Source: JBDSLU01 sp963844435
Lineage (GTDB): Bacteria; Acidobacteriota; Vicinamibacteria; Vicinamibacterales; Vicinamibacteraceae
Reading direction: 5' to 3'
NCBI GenBank assembly: GCA_963844435.1
Contig: CAWJOG010000023.1
Span: forward strand, 124,001 to 188,000
DNA: 64,000 nt
This document shows positions 39,726 to 49,679 of the stretch, one piece after another. The translations under genes and the position numbers were made by a program. The first letter of the stretch is position 1. Every line of letters begins with the position of its first letter. Below the pieces are notes generated by a model, which made no database searches, had not been told where the DNA came from, and worked only from the letters and a program-made list of their open reading frames with translations.

Positions 39726-42530
39726 ATGCGCCAACGCAGTTCCTCGCCGGTAATCCTGACGCTCGTCCTGATGCTGTCGGCGGTCGGGCCGCAGCAGGCT
39801 TCCGCGCCGCAGCAGCCGCCGCCTCCGCCGGCGGTAACGCCGCCGCCTCCGCAGCCGGTGCAGACCGTCACCGTCACGCACGTGCCGCTCGAGCTGTTCA
39901 GCGTGCCGGAGGGGCTCGAGGTCACGCTGTGGGCCGAGACGCCCATGCTGCGCAACCCGACCAACATGGACATCGACCGCGACGGCCGCATCTGGGTCGC
40001 CGAGGGCGTGCGCTATCGCTCGCACCACGCGCGTCAGCCCGAGGGCGATCGCATCGTCGTGCTCGAAGACAGCGACAAGGACGGCAAGGCCGACAAGCAG
40101 TGGACCTTCGTCCAGGAGGTCGACCTGGTGGCGCCGCTCGGCGTCGCCGTCATCGACAACAAGGTCGTGGTGTCACAGCCGCCCGACCTGATCGTCTACA
40201 CGGACGTCGATCGCAACCTGCGCTTCGATCCGGCCGTCGACACGCGCGAGGTGCTGCTCACCGGATTCCAGGGCAAGAACCACGACCACTCCCTGCACTC
40301 GGTCACGGTCGGCCCGGACGGCAAGTGGATGTTCAACTCCGGCAACACCGGCGGGATGTTCACCGACAAGTCGGGCAAAACGTTCCGCGTGTTCGGCGCC
40401 TATCGCGACGGGCCGGTCGGCCCGTTCAAGAGCCCGCACAACCCGGCGGAGTGGGCGGGCAAGCCGAGCGACGACGGTCACACCTACGTCGGCGGCTTCA
40501 CCGTTCGGATGAACCCGGACGGCACCAACGCCGAGATCATCGGCCACAACTATCGCAACAGCTACGAGCAGTCGATCAGCTCGTTCGGCGACGTCTTCCA
40601 GAACGACAACGACGATCCGCCAGCCTGCCGCGTCAGCTTCGTGATGGAGTACGCGAACTTCGGCTTCTCGTCGAACGACGGGCAGCGCAGCTGGGCGGCG
40701 GATCGCCGGCCCGGGCAATCGCTGCCGGTGGCGGAGTGGCGGCAGGACGACCCGGGCATGACGCCGTTCGGCGACGTCTATGGCGGTGGATCGCCGACCG
40801 GCAACGTGTTCTACGAGACCGGCGCGCTCGGCGCGGCCTGGGAGGGGACGTTCCTCGCCGCCGAGGCCGGTCGCAACGAGGTGTTCTCCTACCAGCCGAC
40901 ACCGTCCGGCGCGAACTTCGCGCTCGATCGGAAGATCTTCGTCACTTCGAACAAGGAGCAGAAGTACGCCGGGTCGGACTTCCTCGGCGGTGGCGGCAGC
41001 GTGACCAGTGCGGTGGCGACGCTGTTCCGTCCATCGGACGTCGCAGTCGGTCCCGATGGCGCGATCTACGTCACCGACTGGATCGACGCGCGCGTCGGCG
41101 GGCACCAGGATCTCGACAACGAGACGACCGGCGCCATCTACCGCATCGCGCCGAAGGGCTTCGTGCCGCGGCCGCCGGCGTTCGATGCCAGCACGATCGA
41201 GGGACAGATCACCGCGCTCCGCTCGCCGGCCGTGAACGTCCGCGCCATCGGCTTCAATGGCCTGAAGGCGCGCGGCGCTGCCGCCATCGGCCCCGTCGCG
41301 GCGCTGCTGAACGATCCGAACCGCTTCATCCGCGCCCGCGCGCTCTACCTGCTGTATCAGCTCGGTCCCGAGGGCCAGAAGCGGGCCGGCTCGCCGGAGG
41401 CGCAGACCGAACCGGCGATGCGCATCGCCGCCTACCGCGCCATGCGGCGCGCCGACCTGGACGTGCTGCCGATGGCCGCGAAGCTCGCCAAGGACACGGA
41501 TCCGGGCGTGCGCCGCGAGGTGGCGCTATCGCTGCGCGACCAGCCGGCGGAGAAGTCGCTCGATCTGCTCGTCGAGCTCGCGCGCGGCTACGACGGCCAG
41601 GATCGCACCTACCTCGAAGCGCTCGGCACCGGCGCGACGAAGAAGGAGGCGGCGCTCTACGATCGGCTGCGCAAGGAGCCGGGCGCGAAGAGCGATCCGC
41701 TGGCCTGGGACGCGACGTTCACGCGCCTCGCCTGGCGTCTGCACGTGCCGGCTGCGGTGCCGGACCTGCTCGCCCGCGCGCGCTCGTCGAAGCTGTCCGC
41801 GGCCGATCGCACGCTGGCGATGGACACGCTGGCGTTCATCGACGATCCGGCGGCATCGAAGGCGATGCTGACCCTCGCCGAGCCGGACAGCGCGCTGAAG
41901 GAGCCGGCCACGTGGTGGCTGCTGAACCGGATGACGAGCAGCTGGACGTCGCACAACCTCCGGCCGGTGCTCAAGACGGCCGGTGTCTACGACCCCGACT
42001 CGATCGTGCTGCGCGAAGCGACCATCCCGAAGCCGGGCGCGAACCTTCCGGAGCTGTCGGTCGAGCGCATCGCCACGCTGAAGGGTGATCCGGCGCGCGG
42101 CAAGGACACGATCACGCGGTGTGCGATGTGTCACTCCGTTGGCGGCGTCGGCGCCGAGCTCGGCCCGGCACTGGACGGCTGGGGACGCGGCAAGTCGGCG
42201 GACGTGATCGCGACAGCGATCGTCAACCCCAGCGCCGAGATCGCGCATGGCTACGACGGCTGGGAGGTGCGCACGAACGAAGGCCTGACGATCGAGGGCG
42301 TGCTGATCAAGCAGGGCGATCCGCTGATGATGCGCAGCATGGGCGGCGTCACGCAGATCATCCCGCTCAACCGCGTCGGCTCGCGCCGGCGCGTCCAGGG
42401 CTCGCTGATGATGAGCGCGGCGCAGCTCGGGCTCACCGAGCAGGACGTCGCGGACCTGGTGGCGTTCCTGAGCCGCATTCCTGAGCCGCAAACGACGGGG
42501 CGTCCACCGCCGGATCCGAACCGCCGGTAG
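39726..42530 (+). CDS. secreted PVC-type dehydrogenase-like protein with beta-propeller, HEAT repeats and one c-type haem
   Basis: 934 residues with an intact frame. The signal peptide is SSSPVILTLVLMLSAVGPQQ, then a Pro-rich linker. Residues about 50-470 form a sugar-dehydrogenase-like propeller (MDIDRDGRIWVAEGVRYRSH, NHDHSLHSVTVGPDGKWMF, VGPDGAIYVTDWIDARVGG). Residues about 480-720 are HEAT-like helices (ALLNDPNRFIRARALYLLYQ). The C-terminus is a monohaem cytochrome c with TRCAMCHSVGGVGAELGPAL at about 796-815. Such proteins are common in Planctomycetes, Verrucomicrobia and Acidobacteria and are thought to oxidise carbohydrates in the periplasm. TAAAGT (39712-39717) is eight bases before the ATG. 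Confidence 0.85.
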   Translation: MRQRSSSPVILTLVLMLSAVGPQQASAPQQPPPPPAVTPPPPQPVQTVTVTHVPLELFSVPEGLEVTLWAETPMLRNPTNMDIDRDGRIWVAEGVRYRSHHARQPEGDRIVVLEDSDKDGKADKQWTFVQEVDLVAPLGVAVIDNKVVVSQPPDLIVYTDVDRNLRFDPAVDTREVLLTGFQGKNHDHSLHSVTVGPDGKWMFNSGNTGGMFTDKSGKTFRVFGAYRDGPVGPFKSPHNPAEWAGKPSDDGHTYVGGFTVRMNPDGTNAEIIGHNYRNSYEQSISSFGDVFQNDNDDPPACRVSFVMEYANFGFSSNDGQRSWAADRRPGQSLPVAEWRQDDPGMTPFGDVYGGGSPTGNVFYETGALGAAWEGTFLAAEAGRNEVFSYQPTPSGANFALDRKIFVTSNKEQKYAGSDFLGGGGSVTSAVATLFRPSDVAVGPDGAIYVTDWIDARVGGHQDLDNETTGAIYRIAPKGFVPRPPAFDASTIEGQITALRSPAVNVRAIGFNGLKARGAAAIGPVAALLNDPNRFIRARALYLLYQLGPEGQKRAGSPEAQTEPAMRIAAYRAMRRADLDVLPMAAKLAKDTDPGVRREVALSLRDQPAEKSLDLLVELARGYDGQDRTYLEALGTGATKKEAALYDRLRKEPGAKSDPLAWDATFTRLAWRLHVPAAVPDLLARARSSKLSAADRTLAMDTLAFIDDPAASKAMLTLAEPDSALKEPATWWLLNRMTSSWTSHNLRPVLKTAGVYDPDSIVLREATIPKPGANLPELSVERIATLKGDPARGKDTITRCAMCHSVGGVGAELGPALDGWGRGKSADVIATAIVNPSAEIAHGYDGWEVRTNEGLTIEGVLIKQGDPLMMRSMGGVTQIIPLNRVGSRRRVQGSLMMSAAQLGLTEQDVADLVAFLSRIPEPQTTGRPPPDPNRR

Positions 42531-42559
42531 CCTTGCTTTTCGACCGCCGGCGATTTCCC

Positions 42560-42588
42560 TTGACCCTATCTATCAAGTGATAGATAGT
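42560..42588 (+). promoter_or_regulatory. promoter and 22-base palindromic operator of the TetR gene
   Basis: TTGACC (42560-42565) and GATAGT (42583-42588) are 17 bases apart. The palindrome CTATCTATCA-AG-TGATAGATAG (42566-42587) fills the spacer exactly. Bound regulator would block RNA polymerase, so autorepression is expected. The -10 ends eight bases before the ATG. Confidence 0.8.
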
Positions 42589-42596
42589 TACCGGCC

Positions 42597-43150
42597 ATGG
42601 AGAGCACCCGACAGGAGCTGCTGCGCAAGGCGACCGCCACCGTGCGGCGCGCCGGCAGCGCTGCGCTGAACTTCCGCGACCTGGGGCAGTCAGTCGGGGT
42701 GAAGTCCTCCACGGTCCACTACTACTTTCCGACCAAGTCGGATCTCCTGAACGAGGCCGCGAGCGAGTACACCACCGCGTTTGCCGCCGCCTTGAAGGAT
42801 GGCGCGCGAGCCAGCAAATCCTTCCGTCAGGACATGCTGGTCCTGGTCGATCTGTTCGTCGGCGCCCAGGGCCAGGAACTGTCGTGCCTGTGCGGCATGC
42901 TCGCCACGGAGGCCGACCTGCTCGACCCCGCGGTGAAGACGGCCGTCAACGGCTTCTTCTGCGAAGCTGCAGGCGTGGGTGAGTCGACCAGGCGGACGCG
43001 CGTGGTGTCGCTGCGCCCGGAGGGCTGCCGCCCGCGACGTTCGCCCGGCTGCTGGTGTCGCTGCTCGAAGGCGCCCTGTTGCTCAGCCGCCTGCAGGCGC
43101 ACAAGGCCAGCCTGAGCGCGGCGCGCGACTGGATCCGCAAGGCGACCTAG
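42597..43150 (+). CDS. TetR-family transcriptional regulator, one frame break
   Basis: About 184 residues. The N-terminal helix-turn-helix is LNFRDLGQSVGVKSSTVHYY then FPTKSDLLNEA. The ligand-binding domain includes MLVLVDLFVGAQGQELSCLC. The frame changes near 42985-43030 and the protein then ends FARLLVSLLEGALLLSRLQA and ARDWIRKAT with a TAG at 43148. The helix-turn-helix resembles AcrR-type repressors. It lies between its own operator and a second, shorter one ahead of the next gene. Confidence 0.85.
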
Positions 43151-43161
43151 CGCACGGTCTT

Positions 43162-43191
43162 TTGCCCGGCTCTCTATCTAGCGATAGATAG
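43162..43191 (+). promoter_or_regulatory. promoter and second TetR-type operator
   Basis: TTGCCC (43162-43167) and TAGATA (43185-43190) are 17 bases apart. CTATCTA-GCGA-TAGATAG (43174-43191) repeats the arms of the operator at 42566 with a shorter centre. The next gene is therefore probably under the same regulator. Confidence 0.72.
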
Positions 43192-43228
43192 CCGATCGTG
43201 AACGAGCATGTCCAGTGAGGAGTGAGCA

Positions 43229-44025
43229 ATGTACCCGTCCTGTCGGAGCGATCGCACGAAGGCGTTCGCCGCTCGCCGCACGGTCCGGTTCGTCCTGGCG
43301 GCCGTCGTCCTCTCGCGCGTCCCGACGGAGCCGCCCCCGACGGAGCCGTTGATGCCCGGCGGGGCGACCACCGCACCCTGCGCGGCGGCGTCGTTCAGGG
43401 TCGTGCGCCTGCTGGTGGTCAACGAGGCCGGTGTCGAGCCCTCGGCGTTGGACGCGGCAGCGGCGGAGGCCGGCGCGATCTGGGCCGAGGCCGGCGTCCG
43501 GCTGGAGTGGACGTTCGAGCCGGCGTCGTTCAAGCGCACGGACGACGACACCGTCGTCCTGGTGATCCGCAACGCGCTGCGGACGCCGCCGGCGTCCGGC
43601 CGGACGGAGCCGTCGGCGAGCCACGCCCTGGGGCAGGTCGCGTTCGCAGCCGACGATCGGCCGGCCAACATGATCGAAATCTCGTTCGATGCGATCACCG
43701 GGCTCGTGCTCGCCGGCGTGCAGTTCGACCGGCCGATCCCGACGCTGCCCCTCGTGAACCGGCGGGCGCTGGTCGGTCGGGGCCTCGGACGTGTGGTGGC
43801 GCACGAACTGGGGCACTGGCTCGCTGGACGCGGGCACGTGCAGTCCGGCGTGATGAAGGCGCGTTTCGCCAGCCGCGATCTCGTCGCGACAATCATGCCG
43901 CTGCTGCCTCCAGCCTGGAGGGCCTTGCTCGGGAGGGCGGAGCGAGCGCGGAGTTCGCGCTGCGAGCCGGCGCCCGTACGCGGGAAGGCCCGATGCCGCC
44001 ACATACGGGCGGCACCGGGCGATGA
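43229..44025 (+). CDS. small metzincin-type zinc metalloprotease, 3' end uncertain
   Basis: GAGGAG lies before the ATG. The N-terminus MYPSCRSDRTKAFAARRTVR with FVLAAVVLSR may be a signal or anchor. The catalytic region is VVAHELGHWLAGRGHVQSGV then MKARFASRDL: HExxHxxxGxxH and a close Met, the metzincin signature. Upstream AGAIWAEAGVRLEWTF is typical of small archaemetzincin/matrixin-like proteins of this phylum. After about residue 235 the sequence turns Arg-rich and the open frame runs on across the next gene, so a frame break near 43925 and an end near 44025 are assumed. It probably belongs to the TetR regulon. Confidence 0.7.
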
Positions 44026-44050
44026 GGGCTGGCCCGAGGGCCTGAGCGCC

Positions 44051-44618
44051 TCAGTAACGCGAGGACGGTGCGGGTCGCCGGCCGGTGCACCGCTGCGTCG
44101 GCCTCGCCCGACGACGAGATGTCCTCGGCGCCGGTGCGCTCGAGGATCTGCCTTGGCGCTCTTCGTCGAGCTCCGACGTCGCGGCGTGAACAGACAGAAG
44201 TACGCCGCCGTCCTTCACGCGCCCTTCGTAGCGCTTGGCTTCGTACTCGGGGAGGCCCATGCCGACCAGCGCCCCGACCAAGCCGCCGACCGCGCCGCCG
44301 GCACCGAGGCCGGCCAGCGCGCCGACGATCGGGCCCGCGGCGATGAGCGGCCCGACGCCCGGGATCGCCAGCGCGCCGATGCCGGCGAGCAGGCCGAGCG
44401 TCCCACCCAGCGCGCCACCCGTGGCCGCGCCGGTTGCGGCGCCTTCGGGCGCCTTGGTCGAATTCTCGTGCGCGAACTCGCGCGTGCTGTCCTGATCGGG
44501 CATCAGCACCGAGATGTCATTGTTGGTGAAGCCAGCCTGGCCGAGGGCGTCGACGGCCGCGTTCCGCGCTGGCCTGCGATTGATAAATCCCGTAGACGGC
44601 GGTGTTGTTGTCTGCCAT
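44051..44618 (-). CDS. YflT-like general stress protein with a glycine-rich membrane hairpin
   Basis: Begins MADNNTAVYGIYQSQASAER after AAGGAG. A frame break near 44565 is followed by DALGQAGFTNNDISVLMPDQ, a YflT/general stress protein 17M-like N-terminal domain. A glycine-rich hydrophobic hairpin (TGGALGGTLGLLAGIGALAI, then LAGLGAGGAVGGLVGALVGM) comes next, then LPEYEAKRYEGRVKDGGVLL. Another break lies near 44150, before ILERTGAEDISSSGEADAA. The end at 44051 is a guess between frames. Its partners downstream on the same strand are BON proteins, consistent with envelope stress. Confidence 0.68.
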
Positions 44619-44663
44619 GTGATCTCCTTGTGATGTGATGGACGATGTTCGAGGCAGCCGGCC

Positions 44664-45092
44664 CTAGCGGGTCTTCGGCTTCTCCTTGTCGGCGTCCTTC
44701 ACCTTGTCCTTGTCGGGCGCGATCGACAGGCTGTTGGTGACGTGCTCCTTGCCCGCGATCTCGATCGCCTTCGCCGCGACCGCGGTCTTCTCGGCGGCCG
44801 TGCGTACCGGGCCCTTCAGCGTGACCTGGCCGTCGCTCACGATGACCTTGACGTTCTGCGCGTAGGTCGACAGCGTGTCGTCGTCGGTGAGGGCCGCGCG
44901 AATCTTCTTCGCCAGCTCACGATCGGCAGGGTTCTCCTTCTGCTGATCGGCGGTCTGCGCGCCGTCCGCGCGGTCACGCTTGTTGACCTTGGTGTTGTCG
45001 GGAGCGGTCTGAGCGGCAGCCGAGGCGGCCAGGCCGAGCACGCCGCCGAAGACGACCGCGTGGATGAGCGAACGATGTCGAGGTTGATGCAT
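44664..45092 (-). CDS. exported BON-domain protein
   Basis: 142 residues: signal peptide HAVVFGGVLGLAASAAAQTA, a charged linker, then one BON domain (DRELAKKIRAALTDDDTLST, VKVIVSDGQVTLKGPVRTAA, AIEIAGKEHVTNSLSI). BON domains bind membranes or lipids and occur in osmotic-stress proteins such as OsmY. The Lys/Asp-rich tail (DKDKVKDADKEKPKTR) is low complexity. GGAGAAG precedes the ATG. A related protein is at 45914. Confidence 0.88.
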   Translation of the reverse strand: MHQPRHRSLIHAVVFGGVLGLAASAAAQTAPDNTKVNKRDRADGAQTADQQKENPADRELAKKIRAALTDDDTLSTYAQNVKVIVSDGQVTLKGPVRTAAEKTAVAAKAIEIAGKEHVTNSLSIAPDKDKVKDADKEKPKTR

Positions 45093-45244
45093 GAGTGTGC
45101 TTCTCCATCGCGCAGCCGGGCCGTTTCAACGTGCCGAGCCGACCGGGTGAACAATCGGCGACCTCGTTACAGCGTTTGGTCGCTCGACGCCACAGGTCCG
45201 CTGCGCTGCGATAGAGAGGGCAAGGCGCGTGCCGGGACGCGGCC

Positions 45245-45820
45245 TCAGCCGCGGCTGTGGCCGAAGCGCAGCCGTGTCGACGGTGTGATGTCGCCCTTGA
45301 GCACGAGCTCGATCTGGCGCAACGCGGAATCGTTGTCGCCGACGGTGTTGGACACGATGCAGTCGGCCGGCGCGAAGATCTTCAGGCCGCGCATGTAGGC
45401 ATCGTTGGCGGTGAAGAGCACGCAGATGTTGCCGGCGATGCCGGTCACGATCACGCGGCGGATCTTCAGATCGTCGAGCAGCGTCTCGAGCGTGGTGTCG
45501 TAGAAGCCGGAGTGCTTCGGTTTGAGGACGAAGTAGTCACGCGACGTCGGCCGCATCCGCCGCGACACGCGCCGGCCCGGCGAGCTCGCCGCCGTGCAAT
45601 GGGATACGGTCCGCCGGAAGTCGGATCGCCATTGCCCGAAGTTGTCGTTCACGTAGACCACCGGGACGCCGGCCGCGGCGGCGCGGCGCTTGAAGTCGGC
45701 GAGTCGCGTCGCCATCGGCTCGGCCTGCTCGATCAGCGCATCGGAACCAGGGAAGGCGAGGTCGTTGACGACGTCGATGAGGAGCAGCGCCGTTCCGCGG
45801 ACCGGGATGGTCACCGGCAT
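45245..45820 (-). CDS. isochorismatase-fold cysteine hydrolase
   Basis: 191 residues. The catalytic triad of the family is visible: Asp in LLLIDVVNDLAFPGS, Lys in FVLKPKHSGFYDTTL and Cys in VIVTGIAGNICVLFTANDAY. Family members hydrolyse amide or vinyl-ether bonds (nicotinamidase, isochorismatase and others); the substrate here cannot be told. It lies between two BON-protein genes on the same strand, with gaps of about 90 and 150 bases, so a shared transcript is possible but not shown. Confidence 0.87.
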   Translation of the reverse strand: MPVTIPVRGTALLLIDVVNDLAFPGSDALIEQAEPMATRLADFKRRAAAAGVPVVYVNDNFGQWRSDFRRTVSHCTAASSPGRRVSRRMRPTSRDYFVLKPKHSGFYDTTLETLLDDLKIRRVIVTGIAGNICVLFTANDAYMRGLKIFAPADCIVSNTVGDNDSALRQIELVLKGDITPSTRLRFGHSRG

Positions 45821-45913
45821 CCGGAGCCCTCACGCAGTCCATCCCGGCAGGCGAGTGACCCGGCACCCCGATGGCGCCGGGTCGAGCAGGGCCGGCACAT
45901 GATCGCGCCCGCG

Positions 45914-46300
45914 CTACGGCGTTTCCGGGGCCGGCTTCGTCTCGGTCGACACGAACAGGTTGTTCATGACGTTCTTGGCGCCGGCAATCTCGTCGACCTT
46001 CTGGCCGATGGCCTTCTTGTCCGCTTCGGACTTGACCGCGCCCTTCAGCGTCACGAGGCCGTCGCTGACGACGATCTTGAGCGTCGGCACGTAGGCGGCG
46101 AGCGCCGTGTCGTCGCCGATCGCCTTGCGGATCTTCGCCGCAAGTTCGCTGTCCGGCGTCGCCTGGGCTGGCGCCGCCTGGGCCGGCTGCTCCTGGATCG
46201 CGGCGACAGGAGCCGCGTACGTGTCCGCCGTCGCGACCGCAAGGCTCAGCAGGCCGCCTGTGATGACTGCGCGCGTGAACGAATGGGTTCGATTGAACAT
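45914..46300 (-). CDS. exported BON-domain protein, second copy
   Basis: 128 residues from the ATG at 46300, which follows GGAGG. The signal peptide FTRAVITGGLLSLAVATADT is followed by a Pro/Ala/Gln linker and one BON domain (SELAAKIRKAIGDDTALAAY, LKIVVSDGLVTLKGAVKSEA, VDEIAGAKNVMNNLFVSTET). It is clearly related to the protein at 44664, and the two flank the isochorismatase-fold gene. An upstream in-frame ATG (46363) would hide the signal peptide. Confidence 0.86.
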   Translation of the reverse strand: MFNRTHSFTRAVITGGLLSLAVATADTYAAPVAAIQEQPAQAAPAQATPDSELAAKIRKAIGDDTALAAYVPTLKIVVSDGLVTLKGAVKSEADKKAIGQKVDEIAGAKNVMNNLFVSTETKPAPETP

Positions 46301-46471
46301 CCGTAGCCTCCAATGTGGGCGCCTGCGTGCCACCATGGCAGGGCGCACCGAAACAAGTGGCAAGGGTCGTACCGCCTTCAGAGGCTGAGGTGGGCTAGGT
46401 CAACGTCGGCCGGCCCGTGTACCTGTAGAAGACCCGGGTCGCCGCCCACGTCGGTCCTGGGAACAGGTCCG

Positions 46472-47873
46472 ATGTCGAAAGCTTCCACTCAACCCGCGCG
46501 CGGGATGCGCGACTTCCTGCCCGCCGACGTCCGGCGCCGGCGGTTCGTGATCCAGACGATTGCCTCGGTCTACGAGCGCTACGGCTTCGAGCCGCTCGAG
46601 ACGCCGGCAGTCGAGAACCTCGAGACGCTCCTCGGCAAGTACGGCGAGGAGGGCAATCAGCTCGTCTTCCGCATCCTGAAGCGGGGCGCGGAACTGCAGC
46701 GCGCGCTGGACGGGCCGGACGAGAAGCGCGAGTTCGCCGATCTGGCGCTCCGCTACGACCTGACCGTGCCGCTGGCGCGCGTCGTCGCCGAGCACCGGAC
46801 GCTGCCGAAGTTCTTCAAGCGCTACCAGATTCAGCCGGTGTGGCGCGCCGATCGGCCGGCCCGCGGCCGCTTCCGCGAGTTCTACCAGTGCGACGTGGAC
46901 GTGCTCGGCTCGACGTCGCCCGTCGTGGAGGCCGAGCTGTGCGCCGCCGCGGCCGAGGCGCTGCTGGCCCTCGGCTTCACCGACTTCAAGATCCGGCTCA
47001 ATCACCGGCAGCTGCTGACCGCGCTGCTCGAGGTCGCCGGCGTGCCGGCGGACAAGCACTCGGATGCCCTGATCGCCCTCGACAAGCTCGGGAAGATCAC
47101 GCCGGACGAGGTGATCGCCGACATGGAGGCGCGCGGCATCGCGCGGCCCGCCGCGGACGCCTCGATCGGGCTGTTCCTGACCGACTTCCTGGTCGCCGGC
47201 GTGCCGTCGCCGAGCAACGCCGACGTGTTCGCGGCGCTGCGCACGAAAGTCGGTGACCACGCGGCGGGGCAGGCGGCCCTCGACAACCTCGCCGCCGTCG
47301 AGCGGTTGTGCGAGGCCACGCCGGCCGGCGGGCGTCCGCAGCTCGATCCATCTCTCGCGCGCGGGCTCTCGTATTACACGGGCGCGATCATGGAGATCGC
47401 GGTGCCCGACCTCGCCGGCAGTCTCGGCGGCGGCGGACGCTACGACAACCTGGTCGGCATGTTCCGCGGCGAGCAGGTGCCGGCCTGCGGCTTCTCGCTC
47501 GGCCTCGAACGGATCCTCGTCGTGATGGCCGAGCGCGGCATGTTCCCGCCCGACCTCGAGGCCGCGGCCGCCGACGTCATGGTCCTGCAGTGGAGCGAAG
47601 CGACCCAGGCCGACGCGCTGGCGCTGGCACGTGAGCTGCGGGGCGCGAGCGAGGTCGGCCGGCCCTGGCCGCGCGTCGTCGCTCTATCCGGAGGTCGAGA
47701 AGCCCGGCAAGCAGTTCAAGTACGCCGAGAGCCTCGGCGTCCGCATCGCCGCGCTCGTCGGCGAGGACGAGGCCAAGGCCGGCACCGTCACGCTCAAGGA
47801 TCTGAAGAATCGCGTCCAGGTCACCGTGGCCCGGGCGGAGGCGCCGGCCGAGATCCGCCGCCTGCTCAATTAG
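46472..47873 (+). CDS. hisS: histidyl-tRNA synthetase, one frame break
   Basis: Class II synthetase of about 467 residues. Motif 1 region is RGMRDFLPADVRRRRFVIQT. Motif 2 is around KRYQIQPVWRADRPARGRFR and EFYQCDVDVLG. The HisA-type LARGLSYYTGAIMEI and motif 3 CGFSLGLERILVVM follow. The frame changes near 47680, before LYPEVEKPGKQFKYAESLGV in the anticodon-binding domain, which ends EIRRLLN. It is the first gene of the long co-directional block; aspS starts 13 bases later. Confidence 0.94.
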
Positions 47874-47886
47874 ACTGTCAGACGCA

Positions 47887-49678
47887 ATGCAGCCACTCGG
47901 AGACCTTCGTCGTACCCACACCTGCGGCGCGCTGCGGCCCGCCGCCGTCGGCCAGCCGGCCGTCCTGCTCGGATGGGTCCACCGCGTCCGCGACATGGGC
48001 GCCATCCTCTTCGTCGACGTGCGCGATCGGTATGGCGTCACGCAGGTCGTCGTCCGCGACAACGACGCGCTCGTCCACGAGGCCAAGAAGCTCCGCACCG
48101 AGATGGTCGTCGGCGTCGTCGGCACGGTCGACCGCCGCAGCGCGGACACGGTGAACCCGAAGCTGGACACGGGCGAGGTCGAGGTCGTGGCGTCCGAGGT
48201 GCGGCTGCTGAACGACGCCAAGCGGCCGCCGTTCTCGATCGCCGACGAGGGCCCGGTCACCGAGGAAGCGCGGCTCCGTTACCGCTATCTGGATCTGCGC
48301 CGGCCGGGCATGCAGGATCACCTGATCCTGCGGCACAAGGTGTCGATGGCGATCCGCAAGTGCTTCGACCAGGAAGGCTTCATCGAGGTCGAGACGCCGA
48401 TCCTGACGAAGTCGACGCCGGAGGGCGCGCGCGACTACCTGGTGCCCAGCCGCGTCCACGACGGCCAGTTCTTCGCCCTGCCGCAGTCGCCGCAGCTGTT
48501 CAAGCAGCTGCTGATGATCGCCGGCATGGATCGCTACTTCCAGATCGCGCGCTGTTTCCGCGACGAGGATCTGCGCGCCGACCGCCAGCCGGAGTTCACC
48601 CAGGTCGACGTCGAGATCTCGTTCGCGACGCCGGACATCGTTTTCGGCCTGATCGAGCCGGTGATCAAGGCCGCCTTCGCCGAGATCGGCGTCGACGTGC
48701 CGCTGCCGCTGCCGCGGATGCCGTACAGCGAGGCGATGGGCAAGTACGGCTCCGACAAGCCGGACCTGCGCTTCGGGATGGAGATCCAGGAGCTGACGCC
48801 GGCGTTCGCGGCGACGACGTTCGCGCCGTTCCGCGAGGCGCTGGACGCGAAGGGCGTCGTGCGCGGCCTGATCGTGCCCGGCGCGGCGCGCTCGTCCCGC
48901 AAGGAAGTCGAGACCCTGTGCGACGAGGCGGTGCAGTTCGGCGGCCTCGTCACCTACGCGCGGCGGCTGCCGGACGGCAACGTCCAGAGCCCGCTCAAGA
49001 ACCAGGTCGGCGAGGAGGCCGTCGTCGAGGCGCTGAAGCTCTCGGGCGCGACGGCCGAGGACGCGCTGCTGCTCGCGGCCGGTCCGGCGGACGAGATCGC
49101 CAAGCTGCTCGGCCAGTTGCGTCTGCACCTCGGCAAGAAGCTGAACCTGATCGATCAGGCGGCGTGGAAGTTCACCTGGGTCGTCGACTTTCCGCTGTTC
49201 GAGTGGGACGACGCCGAGCAGCGCTACTTCTCGGTCAACCACCCCTTCACGGCGCCGCACGAGGCCGACGTCCACAGGCTCGACACCGCGCCGGGCGAGG
49301 TGCGCTCGCAGGGCTACGACATCGTCCTCAACGGCACGGAGATCGGCGGCGGCAGCATCCGTATCCACGATCAGGCGCTGCAGGCGAAGATCTTCCGGAT
49401 GCTCGGCCTGAGCGACGAGGACGCGAGGTCGCGCTTCGGCTTCTTCCTCGACGCGCTCGAGTACGGGACGCCGCCGCACGGCGGCATCGCGCTCGGCCTC
49501 GATCGCCTGGTCGCGCTGCTCTGCGGCGAGACGTCGATCCGCGAGGTGATCGCGTTCCCGAAGACGGCCGCCGCCGTCGACATCATGGCGGGCGCGCCGA
49601 CGCCCGTCGACGAGAAGCAGCTGCGCGAGCTGCACATCCGGCTGCGCAACCCGCAGTCGCCCGGGCACGACGGTCTAG
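47887..49678 (+). CDS. aspS: aspartyl-tRNA synthetase
   Basis: Bacterial-type AspRS of close to 597 residues. OB-fold anticodon domain VLLGWVHRVRDMGAILFVDV; class II core with TKSTPEGARDYLVPSRVHDG, FQIARCFRDEDLRADRQPEF (motif 2), a GAD insertion, and GIALGLDRLVALLCGETSIR (motif 3). The conserved end LRELHIRLRNPQSP is followed in this frame by read-through into phoH. A TAG at 49676 in another frame, two bases before the phoH ATG, is the likely true stop, so one frame break near 49660 is assumed. Confidence 0.94.
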
Positions 49679-49679
49679 C

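Noticed and set aside
44026..44638. Continuation of the small metzincin frame to 44638
   Set aside because: It reads antisense through the YflT-like gene and turns into Arg/Ala/Asp low complexity; the true gene probably ends near 44025.
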